A program made the position numbers and the translations under genes. The notes beneath the pieces are model-generated. The model saw only the letters and a program-made list of their open reading frames with translations. It made no database searches and had not been told where the DNA came from. From Ruegeria sp. 6PALISEP08 (lineage in GTDB: Bacteria; Pseudomonadota; Alphaproteobacteria; Rhodobacterales; Rhodobacteraceae), in NCBI RefSeq assembly GCF_001238295.1, contig NZ_LGXZ01000008.1, positions 1-64,000 of the forward strand: a stretch of 64,000 nucleotides of DNA. The letters run 5' to 3'. Positions 1 through 8,100 of this stretch are shown piece after piece; positions within the stretch are counted from its first letter, which is position 1; every line of letters starts with the position of its first letter.

Positions 1-534
1 GACTAAGTCCAACAACTCCACCATGCGAAGCGGATCGGCGATTTGTGTTTTCCAATCGTCGAACCTCTGCGCATCTTGAAAATAGGATAGTTCGGCAACA
101 GGCCCTTCACCTGTGAACGCAGCTATTCGGCCAAACGTCCAAGCCGCAGATGCCCCATAGTTCAGTGGTGTCTGCTGCCGTTTCATTTCAGCATACCAAT
201 CTGCAATAGGGAGGATACCGGACTCCAACTCCAGAACGGTTGTTACGCCTTGCATCGCCTGCATACGCATGTCGCCCAAGTTCATGCCGTGTGCATGCAA
301 ATCGATGAACCCTGGCGCTACAACAAGATCAGTTGCATCGATCTCCACCGAACCTGCCATGGCAAACTCAGAAATGGCGGCTATTTCCCCGTCGTTTATT
401 CCTAGATTTCGGATGGCGTCCAAACCTGTCTCAGGATCGATGACCCGACCGTTCGTTATTACTATATCGTAGGCCTGCGCTGAGCAGGTCGTGGCTATAA
501 CCACAAGAATTGAAGAAACGAATGTGCGGTACAT
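1..534 (-). CDS. Secreted amidohydrolase, N-terminal part (cut by window edge)
   Basis: The frame reads from an ATG at 534 to the window edge without a stop (178 codons), so only the N-terminal part is visible. Residues 1-21 look like a signal peptide ending SAQA. A metal-dependent hydrolase signature, APGFIDLHAHG, follows at about residues 74-83, with the two metal-binding histidines at 80 and 82. The pattern of a short N-terminal beta-sandwich segment (DIVITNGRVIDPETG) and then the HxH strand is that of the amidohydrolase superfamily, most like the D-aminoacylase / N-acyl-D-glutamate deacylase branch. The substrate cannot be told from this part. An exported enzyme fits the neighbouring genes, most of which also have signal peptides. 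Confidence 0.8.
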   Translation of the reverse strand, partial: MYRTFVSSILVVIATTCSAQAYDIVITNGRVIDPETGLDAIRNLGINDGEIAAISEFAMAGSVEIDATDLVVAPGFIDLHAHGMNLGDMRMQAMQGVTTVLELESGILPIADWYAEMKRQQTPLNYGASAAWTFGRIAAFTGEGPVAELSYFQDAQRFDDWKTQIADPLRMVELLDLV

Positions 535-814
535 GACCTGATCCTCCGTGTCCCCAGCGTAAGGCGATGAAGTATCAGATCAATTCAATATTTTTGCCCA
601 GGTCTGTTTTGTCCGCATTGCGGATGTTCGCAACAATTTGGTGAACCTCTGCATCGATTCCAGACCTACAATGCAAAGTTAAAGGCATGCTGCACTTGCA
701 TCCGGCAACTCGCCGTCCAAAGCGTACATCGTCATTTTGCTCATCGAGCACAAAGCGCACGATGAAAAGATGGCCAATCGGTATCGGGCTTCTATTGCGG
801 TTTCCAAACAGCGG

Positions 815-1672
815 CTACTCAATTGCGGTTTGAAATGTTGAGGTAAGTCGTTTGTTCAAACCGTGATGAGGCTCGGCTGAGGAACCGTAGTGCAACTCTG
901 CCAAGGCAGCGATGTCATTGAAAATGACTACGGAGCCGCCCTCTTCATTCGCATAAACCAGTAGTTTTTGGCAAAAGGCATCCAAACCAATTGCCGGAAA
1001 GCCCGTCATTGCCACGCCACCGGGTGCTGGTCCGCCAAACAGTAAGAGAACTGCATCCGGCAGTTCCACCCCCAGGTGGGACGCTTCGGCCGCAAAATCG
1101 ATTTCCCCAAACCAGACAGTATCGTCCTGCTGCATCACAGTCGCCCTGAGACGTTTCACTGCCTCTGTAACGCTGAGCTGAGATCGCAGTTCGATGATGC
1201 CATAGTTAGTATTCAATCCGTTGGTCGGCGCTGGTGCTGCATCTAAGTCCTTAAGAACTTCGAGCAACTTGCTCTGAAACGAATTCAACGCCTGGGTGTT
1301 ATTCAGATCATGCCGAACTTTGATAAACTGAGAGTCTGTATAGACGATCTGCGGGCGACCATCCTGATCGAATGAGAGAACGCGAAAAGGAAGGTCCAGA
1401 CCTGCTCGTACGTTCTCTTCCAGAATGGGCGTGTTTATCTCTGGATCAGAGAAAATGAGTACACGTGATGCTGGCATTTCTACGCCTTCAGCTTTGGCCA
1501 AGCGCGCGTGATCTATTGATGCGATTGGAGTAGCTCCCACTTCGACAACGGCAGTCTCAAGCTCTAAAAAGTTTTTGTCCACCGCAGTCTGGACAGATGA
1601 CGATTGTGCCAGACCGGATGTCGAAACCGACGCTGTTGTAATCATCGAGAGAACAAAGAAAAACCTCAGCAC
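815..1672 (-). CDS. Secreted protein with two DUF302-like domains
   Basis: The 285-residue protein has a signal peptide (about 22 residues, ending GLAQ). Two copies of a DUF302-like fold follow, at about residues 35-125 and 190-275. Each contains a heme-free DUF302 hallmark: a short helix region with A...G, then a VLIF-DPEINTP or VLLLFGGPAPG strand-loop, then a strand with VVIFND or IVYTD. DUF302 proteins are usually single-domain; a tandem exported form is less common. The function of the family is unknown. The start at 1672 lies 16 bases after the stop of the DUF4345 gene, so the two are probably co-transcribed. Confidence 0.7.
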   Translation of the reverse strand: MLRFFFVLSMITTASVSTSGLAQSSSVQTAVDKNFLELETAVVEVGATPIASIDHARLAKAEGVEMPASRVLIFSDPEINTPILEENVRAGLDLPFRVLSFDQDGRPQIVYTDSQFIKVRHDLNNTQALNSFQSKLLEVLKDLDAAPAPTNGLNTNYGIIELRSQLSVTEAVKRLRATVMQQDDTVWFGEIDFAAEASHLGVELPDAVLLLFGGPAPGGVAMTGFPAIGLDAFCQKLLVYANEEGGSVVIFNDIAALAELHYGSSAEPHHGLNKRLTSTFQTAIE

Positions 1673-1688
1673 TTTAACACTTCCTGTT

Positions 1689-2063
1689 TCATTGTACTTT
1701 TCTCAGGGAAACCGCCGCCAGAGCTGCAAAAGCTATCTCGGCCGCAAGATAAAATAGAAGTAGCCCGTTTGGAACTCCATCGATAAGAATGCTTAGCATG
1801 CGTCCAACGGCCAGTCCCGACATAAACAAAAACAGAACCCAAAGCGCAGGGCGATGTAATTCTGGTTTCGAAGCGGCCGCCAACCAAAACAACGCGTTTG
1901 CCAGGTAAAGACCCATAATCGCTCGGAACACGTGGGTTTGGTTCGTCCCTTCCACCGGAAATCCCAGCAAAACTGGGATCGAACTGCCGGGCATCAGACC
2001 GTAAGATAACGCAATTGGCACGAGGCCGACGGTAGCAAGCAGAAGGACCAATCTAGAACTCAT
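1689..2063 (-). CDS. DUF4345-family small integral membrane protein
   Basis: Starting at the ATG at 2063 gives 124 residues with four predicted hydrophobic helices. A GGAG ribosome site lies a few bases upstream, which is why the longer frame starting at 2159 is not used. The middle of the protein (HVFRAIMGLYLANALFW, then a conserved arginine in VGRMLSILIDG) matches the layout of DUF4345 membrane proteins, whose role is unknown. It is the first gene of a probable two-gene unit with the DUF302-like gene downstream. Confidence 0.7.
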   Translation of the reverse strand: MSSRLVLLLATVGLVPIALSYGLMPGSSIPVLLGFPVEGTNQTHVFRAIMGLYLANALFWLAAASKPELHRPALWVLFLFMSGLAVGRMLSILIDGVPNGLLLFYLAAEIAFAALAAVSLRKVQ

Positions 2064-2121
2064 GGAGGACTCCTTCTCGTAGTGGTTTCGCTTTTTTGCG
2101 AAATTCCTAGTCGGTTTTTTG

Positions 2122-2150
2122 GGGCATCCGATGATCCGAGCCGGATGCCC
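2122..2150. repeat. Strong inverted repeat downstream of the proline-rich gene
   Basis: A perfect 9-bp stem (GGGCATCCG / CGGATGCCC, 2122-2130 and 2142-2150) with an 11-base loop lies between the repeat-protein gene and the DUF4345 gene. It has no T-run on the proper side for either strand, so it is not a standard intrinsic terminator. It may still slow or protect the 3' end of the tpsB-repeat protein transcript. Confidence 0.5.
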
Positions 2151-2309
2151 AAACAGCACTCAGAAAGGTATATTGTATGCCTCATTAACCTTCTGAGACA
2201 TGACACCTTCGGTTGATGTCTATTCTTCAACTTAACCTTGGTTGGAAACCAGCTTCCCACTCGGAAGAATTCCTCTAAGGTTTCAAGATGTGCCTTTACC
2301 AGACTGGCG

Positions 2310-3521
2310 CTACTGCTGCTTTCGTTTGACCGAAATAATGCAGCCAGAGTGTTTTGGATGTCGTGCCGGTACATCGCGTGCCATTGCGTCCACGTTTCCG
2401 AGGTGCCGCAACGCTCCGTTGTTCAGCAACACGCCTCGCCCAGCATCATAACGGCGCTGTCCAAATCCACTGGCGACGCATTCCCAGTCTTGCTTGGCCG
2501 CCTCGTTGCGGAACCTTGGTAGGTCGTGCGGATCATGCCGCCCAGGTGTTGCTGCGACGTGATCGTGTTTCTTCGCATTGCTTTGGTGGGTTAAATGGTG
2601 GGTCACTTGTGTTGTGCCAGGTTGCTGGACAGTACCGGTTGTCGGCCTCGGCTTGGGGCGCATGATTGTCACGACGCCTTGTGGTTTCGGATGCCCTGGG
2701 ACTGCCACGTGAGTTGCCGTAGGTTTTGGTGTCAACTGTGGAACCTGACCAGGAACCGCCGTGGGAACCTGATTGGGGGTTGCGGTTGGGACAAGCGGTG
2801 GTGTCGCTGTAGTGCCGCTGGGTTGCGGAACACGGCCGGGCACTGCGACCGGAATCTGGGTTGGTGTTGCAGTCGGGACGAGCGGTGGCACAGCAGTTTG
2901 ACCGGTGGGCTGAGGTGGGACCTGACCAGGAACTGCGACCGGTATTTGGTTTGGTGTTGCGGTGGGCACAAGTGGCGGCACCGCTGTTGGGCCGGTTGGT
3001 TGAGGCGGAACCTGGCCAGGGATAGCTATCGGAACTTGATTGGGAGTTGCAGTCGGAACTTGCGGCGGCACCGCGGTGGGACCAGTAGCCAATGGCGGAA
3101 CCTGATTTGGAACAGCTGTCGGAACCCGGTTTGGTGTCGCGTTTGGTGCCAGAGGCGGAGTTAGGGTCGGCGCTACTACCGGCGTGGGAACCTGACCGGG
3201 AACCGCTATTGGTGTCGCGATAGGAACTTGATTGGGAATCGCGTTCGGGACCGCGCCCGGCGCAAGGACTGGAACAGTAACGGACGTGGGCGTTTGCTGC
3301 GTTCCCTTAGGCGGTAACTGATTTGCCACCGGCTGAGTTGGGCCAGTAACTTGATTACCTGCCCCTTGCCCACCAGCCTGCCCGCATCCTTGGCTCGACT
3401 GGTGTGGGTTCCCTACGCCTCGGCACCACCCGTAGTGATTTCCGCGGGCAAAGACCTGAGTAGCGGCCAGTTCTGCAATTAGACAAGTTGCGGTAAGTAC
3501 AGCAATTCGGTTCAGTTTCAT
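2310..3521 (-). CDS. Exported proline-rich 30-residue repeat protein next to a TpsB transporter
   Basis: The protein has 403 residues with a signal peptide of about 26 residues. A Gly/Gln-rich head is followed by about six tandem copies of a 30-residue unit (residues 91-270) made of short VP and TATP steps such as VPTATPNQIPVAVPGQVP. The tail (271-403) is basic and His-rich, then ends in a small domain with two cysteines (Cys348 and Cys394). The repeat is likely an extended polyproline-type stalk. The gene lies 7 bases after the stop of the TpsB-type transporter gene and is very likely co-transcribed, which makes it the obvious passenger candidate. However, no haemagglutinin-type TPS secretion domain is visible. 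I do not recognise a named family. Confidence 0.7.
   Translation of the reverse strand: MKLNRIAVLTATCLIAELAATQVFARGNHYGWCRGVGNPHQSSQGCGQAGGQGAGNQVTGPTQPVANQLPPKGTQQTPTSVTVPVLAPGAVPNAIPNQVPIATPIAVPGQVPTPVVAPTLTPPLAPNATPNRVPTAVPNQVPPLATGPTAVPPQVPTATPNQVPIAIPGQVPPQPTGPTAVPPLVPTATPNQIPVAVPGQVPPQPTGQTAVPPLVPTATPTQIPVAVPGRVPQPSGTTATPPLVPTATPNQVPTAVPGQVPQLTPKPTATHVAVPGHPKPQGVVTIMRPKPRPTTGTVQQPGTTQVTHHLTHQSNAKKHDHVAATPGRHDPHDLPRFRNEAAKQDWECVASGFGQRRYDAGRGVLLNNGALRHLGNVDAMARDVPARHPKHSGCIISVKRKQQ
2712..3251 (-). repeat. Tandem 90-bp coding repeat
   Basis: Six in-frame units of 90 bp encode the 30-residue proline-rich repeat. The central three units are nearly identical at protein level and the outer ones are more divergent. 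Such an array can change copy number between strains by slippage or recombination. Confidence 0.8.
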
Positions 3522-3528
3522 AACATCC

Positions 3529-5082
3529 TCACCAACTTGTTGTCAGAGCAAGATACGCGCCAGGATCGCCAGAGTCGGTCAAAGGACCGTCTCTCAAAGG
3601 GACACCGACATATCCGGACAGGAATAGATTTTGCTTAAACTCAATGTCCAAACCCAGACCTGTCGAAGCCAGTGTAGCATTATCAACTTCAAAACTCGCA
3701 GGGTCATTGTTCGAGATGTACCCCACGTCGAAAAAGGCAAAGGGCGTTAAGCGATGTATGCTCTGGGAACTGGGGAAGTAGGAATGAGACACTTCGAAAA
3801 TCGCGGAAATCCCGGAATCACCATCCACTTCGTCAAAACGATATCCGCGCAAAGCATAACGATCACCAAGGAAGTACTCTTCGACTGAGGGCAGCCGGTC
3901 TGTTGTGTACTGCCCCCAGATCTCGGTGCGCCAAGCTGTGTTGGGCGACAAGCCCGTTAGAGGGCTTTCGTATCCGACGCCGCCTCGTAGATGCCAGAAC
4001 GAGGAGTCTCCGTCGTCAAAACTCGCGTCTGTCGTTTCATTGTCATTATCGCCAAAAGATAAGGTTAGCCCCGCTTCCAGAGCTTGTCCCTTTGGATAGT
4101 TTTGCCCGTAAAGATATGTAAGGCCAACGACACTCGCGTCACTGGATAGTGGAACGCCACCACTGACTGAGTCCGCTTTTGAAAGGCGATAGTCCAGCAG
4201 AAGATACCCATAACGGGCCACATCGCGGATCACGGGGTAACCCATCGCGACTGTGAAGTTCTCGCCGTCAATATCTGTTCTCGCAAAGTCCCCCGAGAGG
4301 TCACGTTTTGCGTTTATGTTCCCGTAGAAGATCTCACCGTACAGACCATTGCTGTTCAGCGGCGTGCGATAGGTAAGAGCGCCCCATAAAGAGTGTTCAT
4401 CGTCTTTGTCCCAATTGTAATTGCCTGATCCTTCAAATCGCAGCAAATCCCCGACGGTCAGCGTTGAATAAAACTCTTGTACGACATAGAAGCTGAGCGC
4501 TTCTCCAAGCTCACGCGGAGGGTTGTCGAGTGTCGCACTACCGGCTTGTTTTCGCAGTGGCTCTCCCAATACTCTCAGCCGAGCACCAGCCTGATCCGGA
4601 TAATCAAGTTCAGTCGACACGTCCAAGTCGGGTATGTCCTCGGCCAACATAACCGCCCGCTCAAATCGCTTGAGAGTTATTGGGTATGCGGTGGTGAGGG
4701 GGCGAAAGATCTTTTCTAGGGTTTGGAACGTGCGCGTATCTACGCCTTCAATTTCGATGGTTTGAATGCGCCCTTCATCAACAATTATGCTCTGCCCATC
4801 GGGACCGGGCCAGGCCTCAGCCAAGAAGTAACCGTCTTCTCGGTAGATCTGAGTGATCGTTGATGCGACCTCCACCGCTGTGATGCGTCCTGACCGATTG
4901 AAGGCCAATTGACCGGCAAAAGTTAACAGCTCATCCGCATCATACACCGTTACGCCGCTGACCGAGTGCTGGGATGCGATGTCCCAGGTTTGGGCAATGC
5001 TACTTCTTGGAACTGATGCAGTGGCCACAAGAGAGCAAATGATCGCAAAAACAACTGAGCTGAATACGCGCATTTTTGACAA
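3529..5082 (-). CDS. ShlB/FhaC/HecB-type outer-membrane transporter (TpsB)
   Basis: The 517-residue protein has a signal peptide (about 30 residues). A POTRA-like domain occupies roughly residues 38-115 (pattern SGVTVYDADEL, then TQIYREDGYFLAEAW, then DEGRI). A second POTRA-like segment follows, then a long C-terminal 16-strand-type barrel region ending in an aromatic residue (LALTTSW). This is the domain order of two-partner secretion pores that export large beta-helical proteins. The barrel contains the family signature near residues 405-420 (EEYFLGDRYALRGYRF), corresponding to the L6 loop VRGY/F motif. Usual length is about 550, so it looks intact. The gene downstream encodes the proline-rich repeat protein. 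Confidence 0.85.
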   Translation of the reverse strand: MSKMRVFSSVVFAIICSLVATASVPRSSIAQTWDIASQHSVSGVTVYDADELLTFAGQLAFNRSGRITAVEVASTITQIYREDGYFLAEAWPGPDGQSIIVDEGRIQTIEIEGVDTRTFQTLEKIFRPLTTAYPITLKRFERAVMLAEDIPDLDVSTELDYPDQAGARLRVLGEPLRKQAGSATLDNPPRELGEALSFYVVQEFYSTLTVGDLLRFEGSGNYNWDKDDEHSLWGALTYRTPLNSNGLYGEIFYGNINAKRDLSGDFARTDIDGENFTVAMGYPVIRDVARYGYLLLDYRLSKADSVSGGVPLSSDASVVGLTYLYGQNYPKGQALEAGLTLSFGDNDNETTDASFDDGDSSFWHLRGGVGYESPLTGLSPNTAWRTEIWGQYTTDRLPSVEEYFLGDRYALRGYRFDEVDGDSGISAIFEVSHSYFPSSQSIHRLTPFAFFDVGYISNNDPASFEVDNATLASTGLGLDIEFKQNLFLSGYVGVPLRDGPLTDSGDPGAYLALTTSW

Positions 5083-5292
5083 CCTTAAAGTGACTGAGCA
5101 TGTTGAAGTCCAATGTTATTATGTGGTTCGCATGTGTGAACCTGACGCTACTCGAATGTATTGATGGGTGATGCTTTTAAGAAACACAGTGAACAGAACG
5201 CAGATTTACTTAATACGCCGCACATACGACGGCGCTCAATTACACAACCCGGCTTTTCAACAAGTTAGAGTAGAGAACTAGTAGGACAGCCC

Positions 5293-6222
5293 TCACAATT
5301 CCGGTTGCTCAAAAACATAAAGCCGCGATTTCTTGGCATCGTCTGTTAGGACATAGAGAAGCCCTTTGGTCTCATCGAGAGCGATTCCTTCGGGATGTTT
5401 AACTTCCTTTTGTTTGCCATCTTCTGTGAATGTCAAACTGATAGACTTTACGGACTTGGACTCTGGATTGTAGACGAAGATTTGACGGCCTTTGTCACTT
5501 ACAATCCAAAGAGAACGTGAGGACGGGGACCATGCTAGGCCGCTCAAATCCAGTTCATCATCATCTACACGCTCGGAGATAAAACCTGCATCGCGGGCTA
5601 AAGGAATGATCTCAACAATTTCGTCTAGCGCTGGTGATACGACCATTAACAACCTTGGTTGTCCTTCAATGCCAATGAAGACCCGCCCCGATTCCGGGTC
5701 AACAGTGATACCTTCGGGTCCCTTGTTTAATGGGTTGCCGACGAGTAATTCAGCGGCGGCCGAGTAACCTTTAAGAGATGTGAGAGGTATTGTTGTCAAT
5801 TGAATGGGTTCGGTTGGGTGAACGACTAGAATTGATCGGTCAGTTTCCTGAAGCAGCAAAATAGACCCGTCTTTTCGTGATGCGACGCCCTCCAGATCTG
5901 ATCCCGCCAATAATGGCAGCTTGAAAGAGTTTCCTACTGCCCCGTCGATTCCAATTAGGTGCAGTTTAGGTTCAGCGTCGCTTACTGACCACAAGAAGCC
6001 TTCGGCGTTGGACAGAGACAATCCGGAAGGCTCCGAGAAGCCTTCCGATTTGTCCGCCACCTTGAATGAGTCGATGAGAGTCAAACCGGGACTTTCGGCG
6101 TAGGCGAGCTCGATCCATGCCAGAAATGCAACAGTAGCGCTTGCAAAAGAAGCCAGTGTTCCAAGCTTGGGGAAGCACCGTGAAAACCCAAGTTCCGACC
6201 GAAGCAGCTTGTGTTCTGACAT
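5293..6222 (-). CDS. SdiA-regulated/YjiK-like secreted beta-propeller protein
   Basis: Starting at the ATG at 6222 gives 309 residues, with a GAGAA sequence as a weak ribosome site. An upstream GTG at 6246 is possible. The N terminus has a hydrophobic export segment (residues 20-42). The rest is made of propeller-like repeats: EPSGLSLSN, SDLEGVASRKDG, GPEGITVDPESG, LSGLAWSPSS, HPEGIALDE. The repeated GLxxxx and PEGIxxD motifs match the SdiA-regulated (YjiK) family of periplasmic six-bladed propellers. Substrate is unknown. Confidence 0.75.
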   Translation of the reverse strand: MSEHKLLRSELGFSRCFPKLGTLASFASATVAFLAWIELAYAESPGLTLIDSFKVADKSEGFSEPSGLSLSNAEGFLWSVSDAEPKLHLIGIDGAVGNSFKLPLLAGSDLEGVASRKDGSILLLQETDRSILVVHPTEPIQLTTIPLTSLKGYSAAAELLVGNPLNKGPEGITVDPESGRVFIGIEGQPRLLMVVSPALDEIVEIIPLARDAGFISERVDDDELDLSGLAWSPSSRSLWIVSDKGRQIFVYNPESKSVKSISLTFTEDGKQKEVKHPEGIALDETKGLLYVLTDDAKKSRLYVFEQPEL

Positions 6223-6393
6223 TGGATTTTCTCGCGCTTGGACCACATCCCTGTATCAGCGTTCGTATCACAGTCCGGATGCGATGTCCGAAGAATGCAT
6301 GGTAATCTCTTTACCTGATCCCGCCTGTTGCGATTGAATTGGACAAGATGTGCCTTTGGCGGCACGTAATCTGCTAGAGTAAGCAGGAAGGAA

Positions 6394-7158
6394 GTGAAGT
6401 TGATCAAGACTTTCCCCCTTGTGGCAGGGTTATTTATGGTGCTGTTGCCAAGTGCTGCGTTGTCACAAATCGACCCTGCTACGATGCTAGCAGGGGCTTC
6501 GGAATCGGAAATTCTCATCGAACGTCGATGGACGCAATTTCGTGGCCAACAGGAACTGTATTTCTTTATTCTCGATGTAGTAGTCACGATCATTCTGACT
6601 GGCTTGATCGTCTATCATCCGGTGAGACGCAAAGCTCGTAGAAGCGTCAGCGACATAGTTATGCCAAGGCTTTTCTTCCTTTATGCGCTTATCGGCATGG
6701 CTGTTGGATTCCTGGTTGTTCAACACGGGTCAATGATTGGTTTTGTTATCTTTGGTATCGGCGCGTTGCTTAGGTTCCGCTCCAATCTGGATGATCCTGT
6801 CGATACAGTCGAAATGATAATCGTAACGGTTCTTGGTCTTGCGGTCGGTTTGGGCTTGCCGTTGATGGCCACTTTGGTGGCGATTGTGTGTTGGTGCTTC
6901 ATTTGGCTGGGAGGGCGAAACAAGGGCGTGGAAGTTTCGCTCAAAGCTTCAGATGAAGAGCACTCATTGAAAGTTAGCGGTGCCATTGAAGTCATGGCCG
7001 CAGACGCCGGCTGGAAGCTGGTCAGAAAACACCACGTTCCCGGAAAATCTCGCGTTTCATTGCTTTTCATCACCTCGGGTGGACTGACGGAAGCCCGGAT
7101 CGAAGAGATGATAAATGATCTGGTCCCTGAAAAAGTCGAACTGAAACTCAACCTCTAG
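6394..7158 (+). CDS. DUF4956-like membrane protein
   Basis: The protein has 254 residues from a GTG start at 6394, preceded by an AGGAAGGA ribosome site. It has a signal-like first helix, a long helix at about residues 55-75, then a hydrophobic bundle with the signature FGIGALLRFRSNLDDPVDT. That conserved RFRxNxxDPxDT loop, followed by two glycine-rich helices, is typical of DUF4956 membrane proteins. The C-terminal third is soluble and resembles a small alpha-beta domain. In other bacteria DUF4956 genes often sit with CotH and polyphosphate-polymerase-like genes; neither is present here. The gene converges on the metallophosphoesterase gene, with stops 1 base apart. Confidence 0.65.
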   Translation: MKLIKTFPLVAGLFMVLLPSAALSQIDPATMLAGASESEILIERRWTQFRGQQELYFFILDVVVTIILTGLIVYHPVRRKARRSVSDIVMPRLFFLYALIGMAVGFLVVQHGSMIGFVIFGIGALLRFRSNLDDPVDTVEMIIVTVLGLAVGLGLPLMATLVAIVCWCFIWLGGRNKGVEVSLKASDEEHSLKVSGAIEVMAADAGWKLVRKHHVPGKSRVSLLFITSGGLTEARIEEMINDLVPEKVELKLNL

Positions 7159-8100
7159 TCATTTCACAAGGTCTAAGCGTTTCAACACCGCATTCGGGGA
7201 TCTGATCTCTTTCGGGAGCGACTTGAAGTTTACCGACCTTTCGAAGTCAGGGCCTCGATATACTGCTATCCCAAACTCTCCGTTCGGCTGGAACGTAACA
7301 TGAGTGAAGCTGTGAGGTGATCTGGCGCTATCGCCAATAAGCCGCCGCGGACCACCTCCCAAACAAGCTTGAGAGACATAAGCCACACCGTCTTTCCAAC
7401 CGGGGTAGAAGGCATGATGGTGGCCTGACAGATGCAGAACAACACCGCTTTCCAGATAGATTTTTTCAAGTGTTGGGTCACCGATGATTTCGCGTTCGCG
7501 CTGGATCGCGAACGGCCAAAGTGGGAGGTGACTGAAAGTGACAATCGGGTCTCCGTCTGCACCCAGTTCCTGTAGACGGTCCTGCTGGTCACCGGATAGG
7601 GGTCCTAGGGTCGTTGCATCCAGCGACGCAAACGTAATGCCCTGCATCTCAAATGCGTAAAAGAACGGGTAGTCATCTGAAACCAGGAAATCGACGTCTG
7701 GTTTTCTCGGAGTCCATTCCTCTGCGTATATTTTTCTTTCACGCTCGAACCCACGGTACGCAGAGGCATCATGGTTTCCTGGCGTGACTGCAAATGGAAT
7801 GCTGGCAGCCTCTAAAGGATCTGATACAGCCTCGTGAAACGCCTTCCACATATCCCTGACCTGTTTGTCGGACAAGTTGGGAATGCGCTGTCCCGCAACC
7901 ATATCTCCGGTCGAAATAACCAGATCTGGATCAATCTCAATTATGCGCTCAATCGCGTTTTCGACGCGGGCATCGTACCTTACCGAACCATAGCTTCCAT
8001 TCAGATCCGATATGACGATGACATCCAACGCCGCCGCTTTGCAGGCGAGCAGAGCGGTCCAAATGAACACCGCAATAAGAGCAGAACACCTACGGTTCAT
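7159..8100 (-). CDS. Secreted calcineurin-like metallophosphoesterase
   Basis: The 313-residue protein has a signal peptide (about 24 residues). The metallophosphoesterase motifs appear in order: ISDLN (residues 30-34), STGDM, TPGNHD, FSHLPLW and SGHHHAFY. The first motif is D-x-N where the family normally has D-x-H, so one metal ligand may be changed. The enzyme would act in the periplasm on a phosphoester that cannot be named from sequence. It overlaps the end of the kinase-like gene by 11 bases, so it is translated from the same message. Confidence 0.85.
   Translation of the reverse strand: MNRRCSALIAVFIWTALLACKAAALDVIVISDLNGSYGSVRYDARVENAIERIIEIDPDLVISTGDMVAGQRIPNLSDKQVRDMWKAFHEAVSDPLEAASIPFAVTPGNHDASAYRGFERERKIYAEEWTPRKPDVDFLVSDDYPFFYAFEMQGITFASLDATTLGPLSGDQQDRLQELGADGDPIVTFSHLPLWPFAIQREREIIGDPTLEKIYLESGVVLHLSGHHHAFYPGWKDGVAYVSQACLGGGPRRLIGDSARSPHSFTHVTFQPNGEFGIAVYRGPDFERSVNFKSLPKEIRSPNAVLKRLDLVK

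Noticed and set aside
575-760. 61-residue minus-strand frame (GTG start)
   Set aside because: No ribosome site, no recognised family, and stop codons soon upstream; noted as a weak possibility only.
2122-2150. Inverted repeat as a standard terminator
   Set aside because: The stem is strong but the T-run is on the wrong side for either transcript; kept only as a repeat.
2060-2374. 104-residue minus-strand frame downstream of the repeat protein
   Set aside because: It overlaps the true end of the repeat-protein gene and the start of the DUF4345 gene, with no support of its own.
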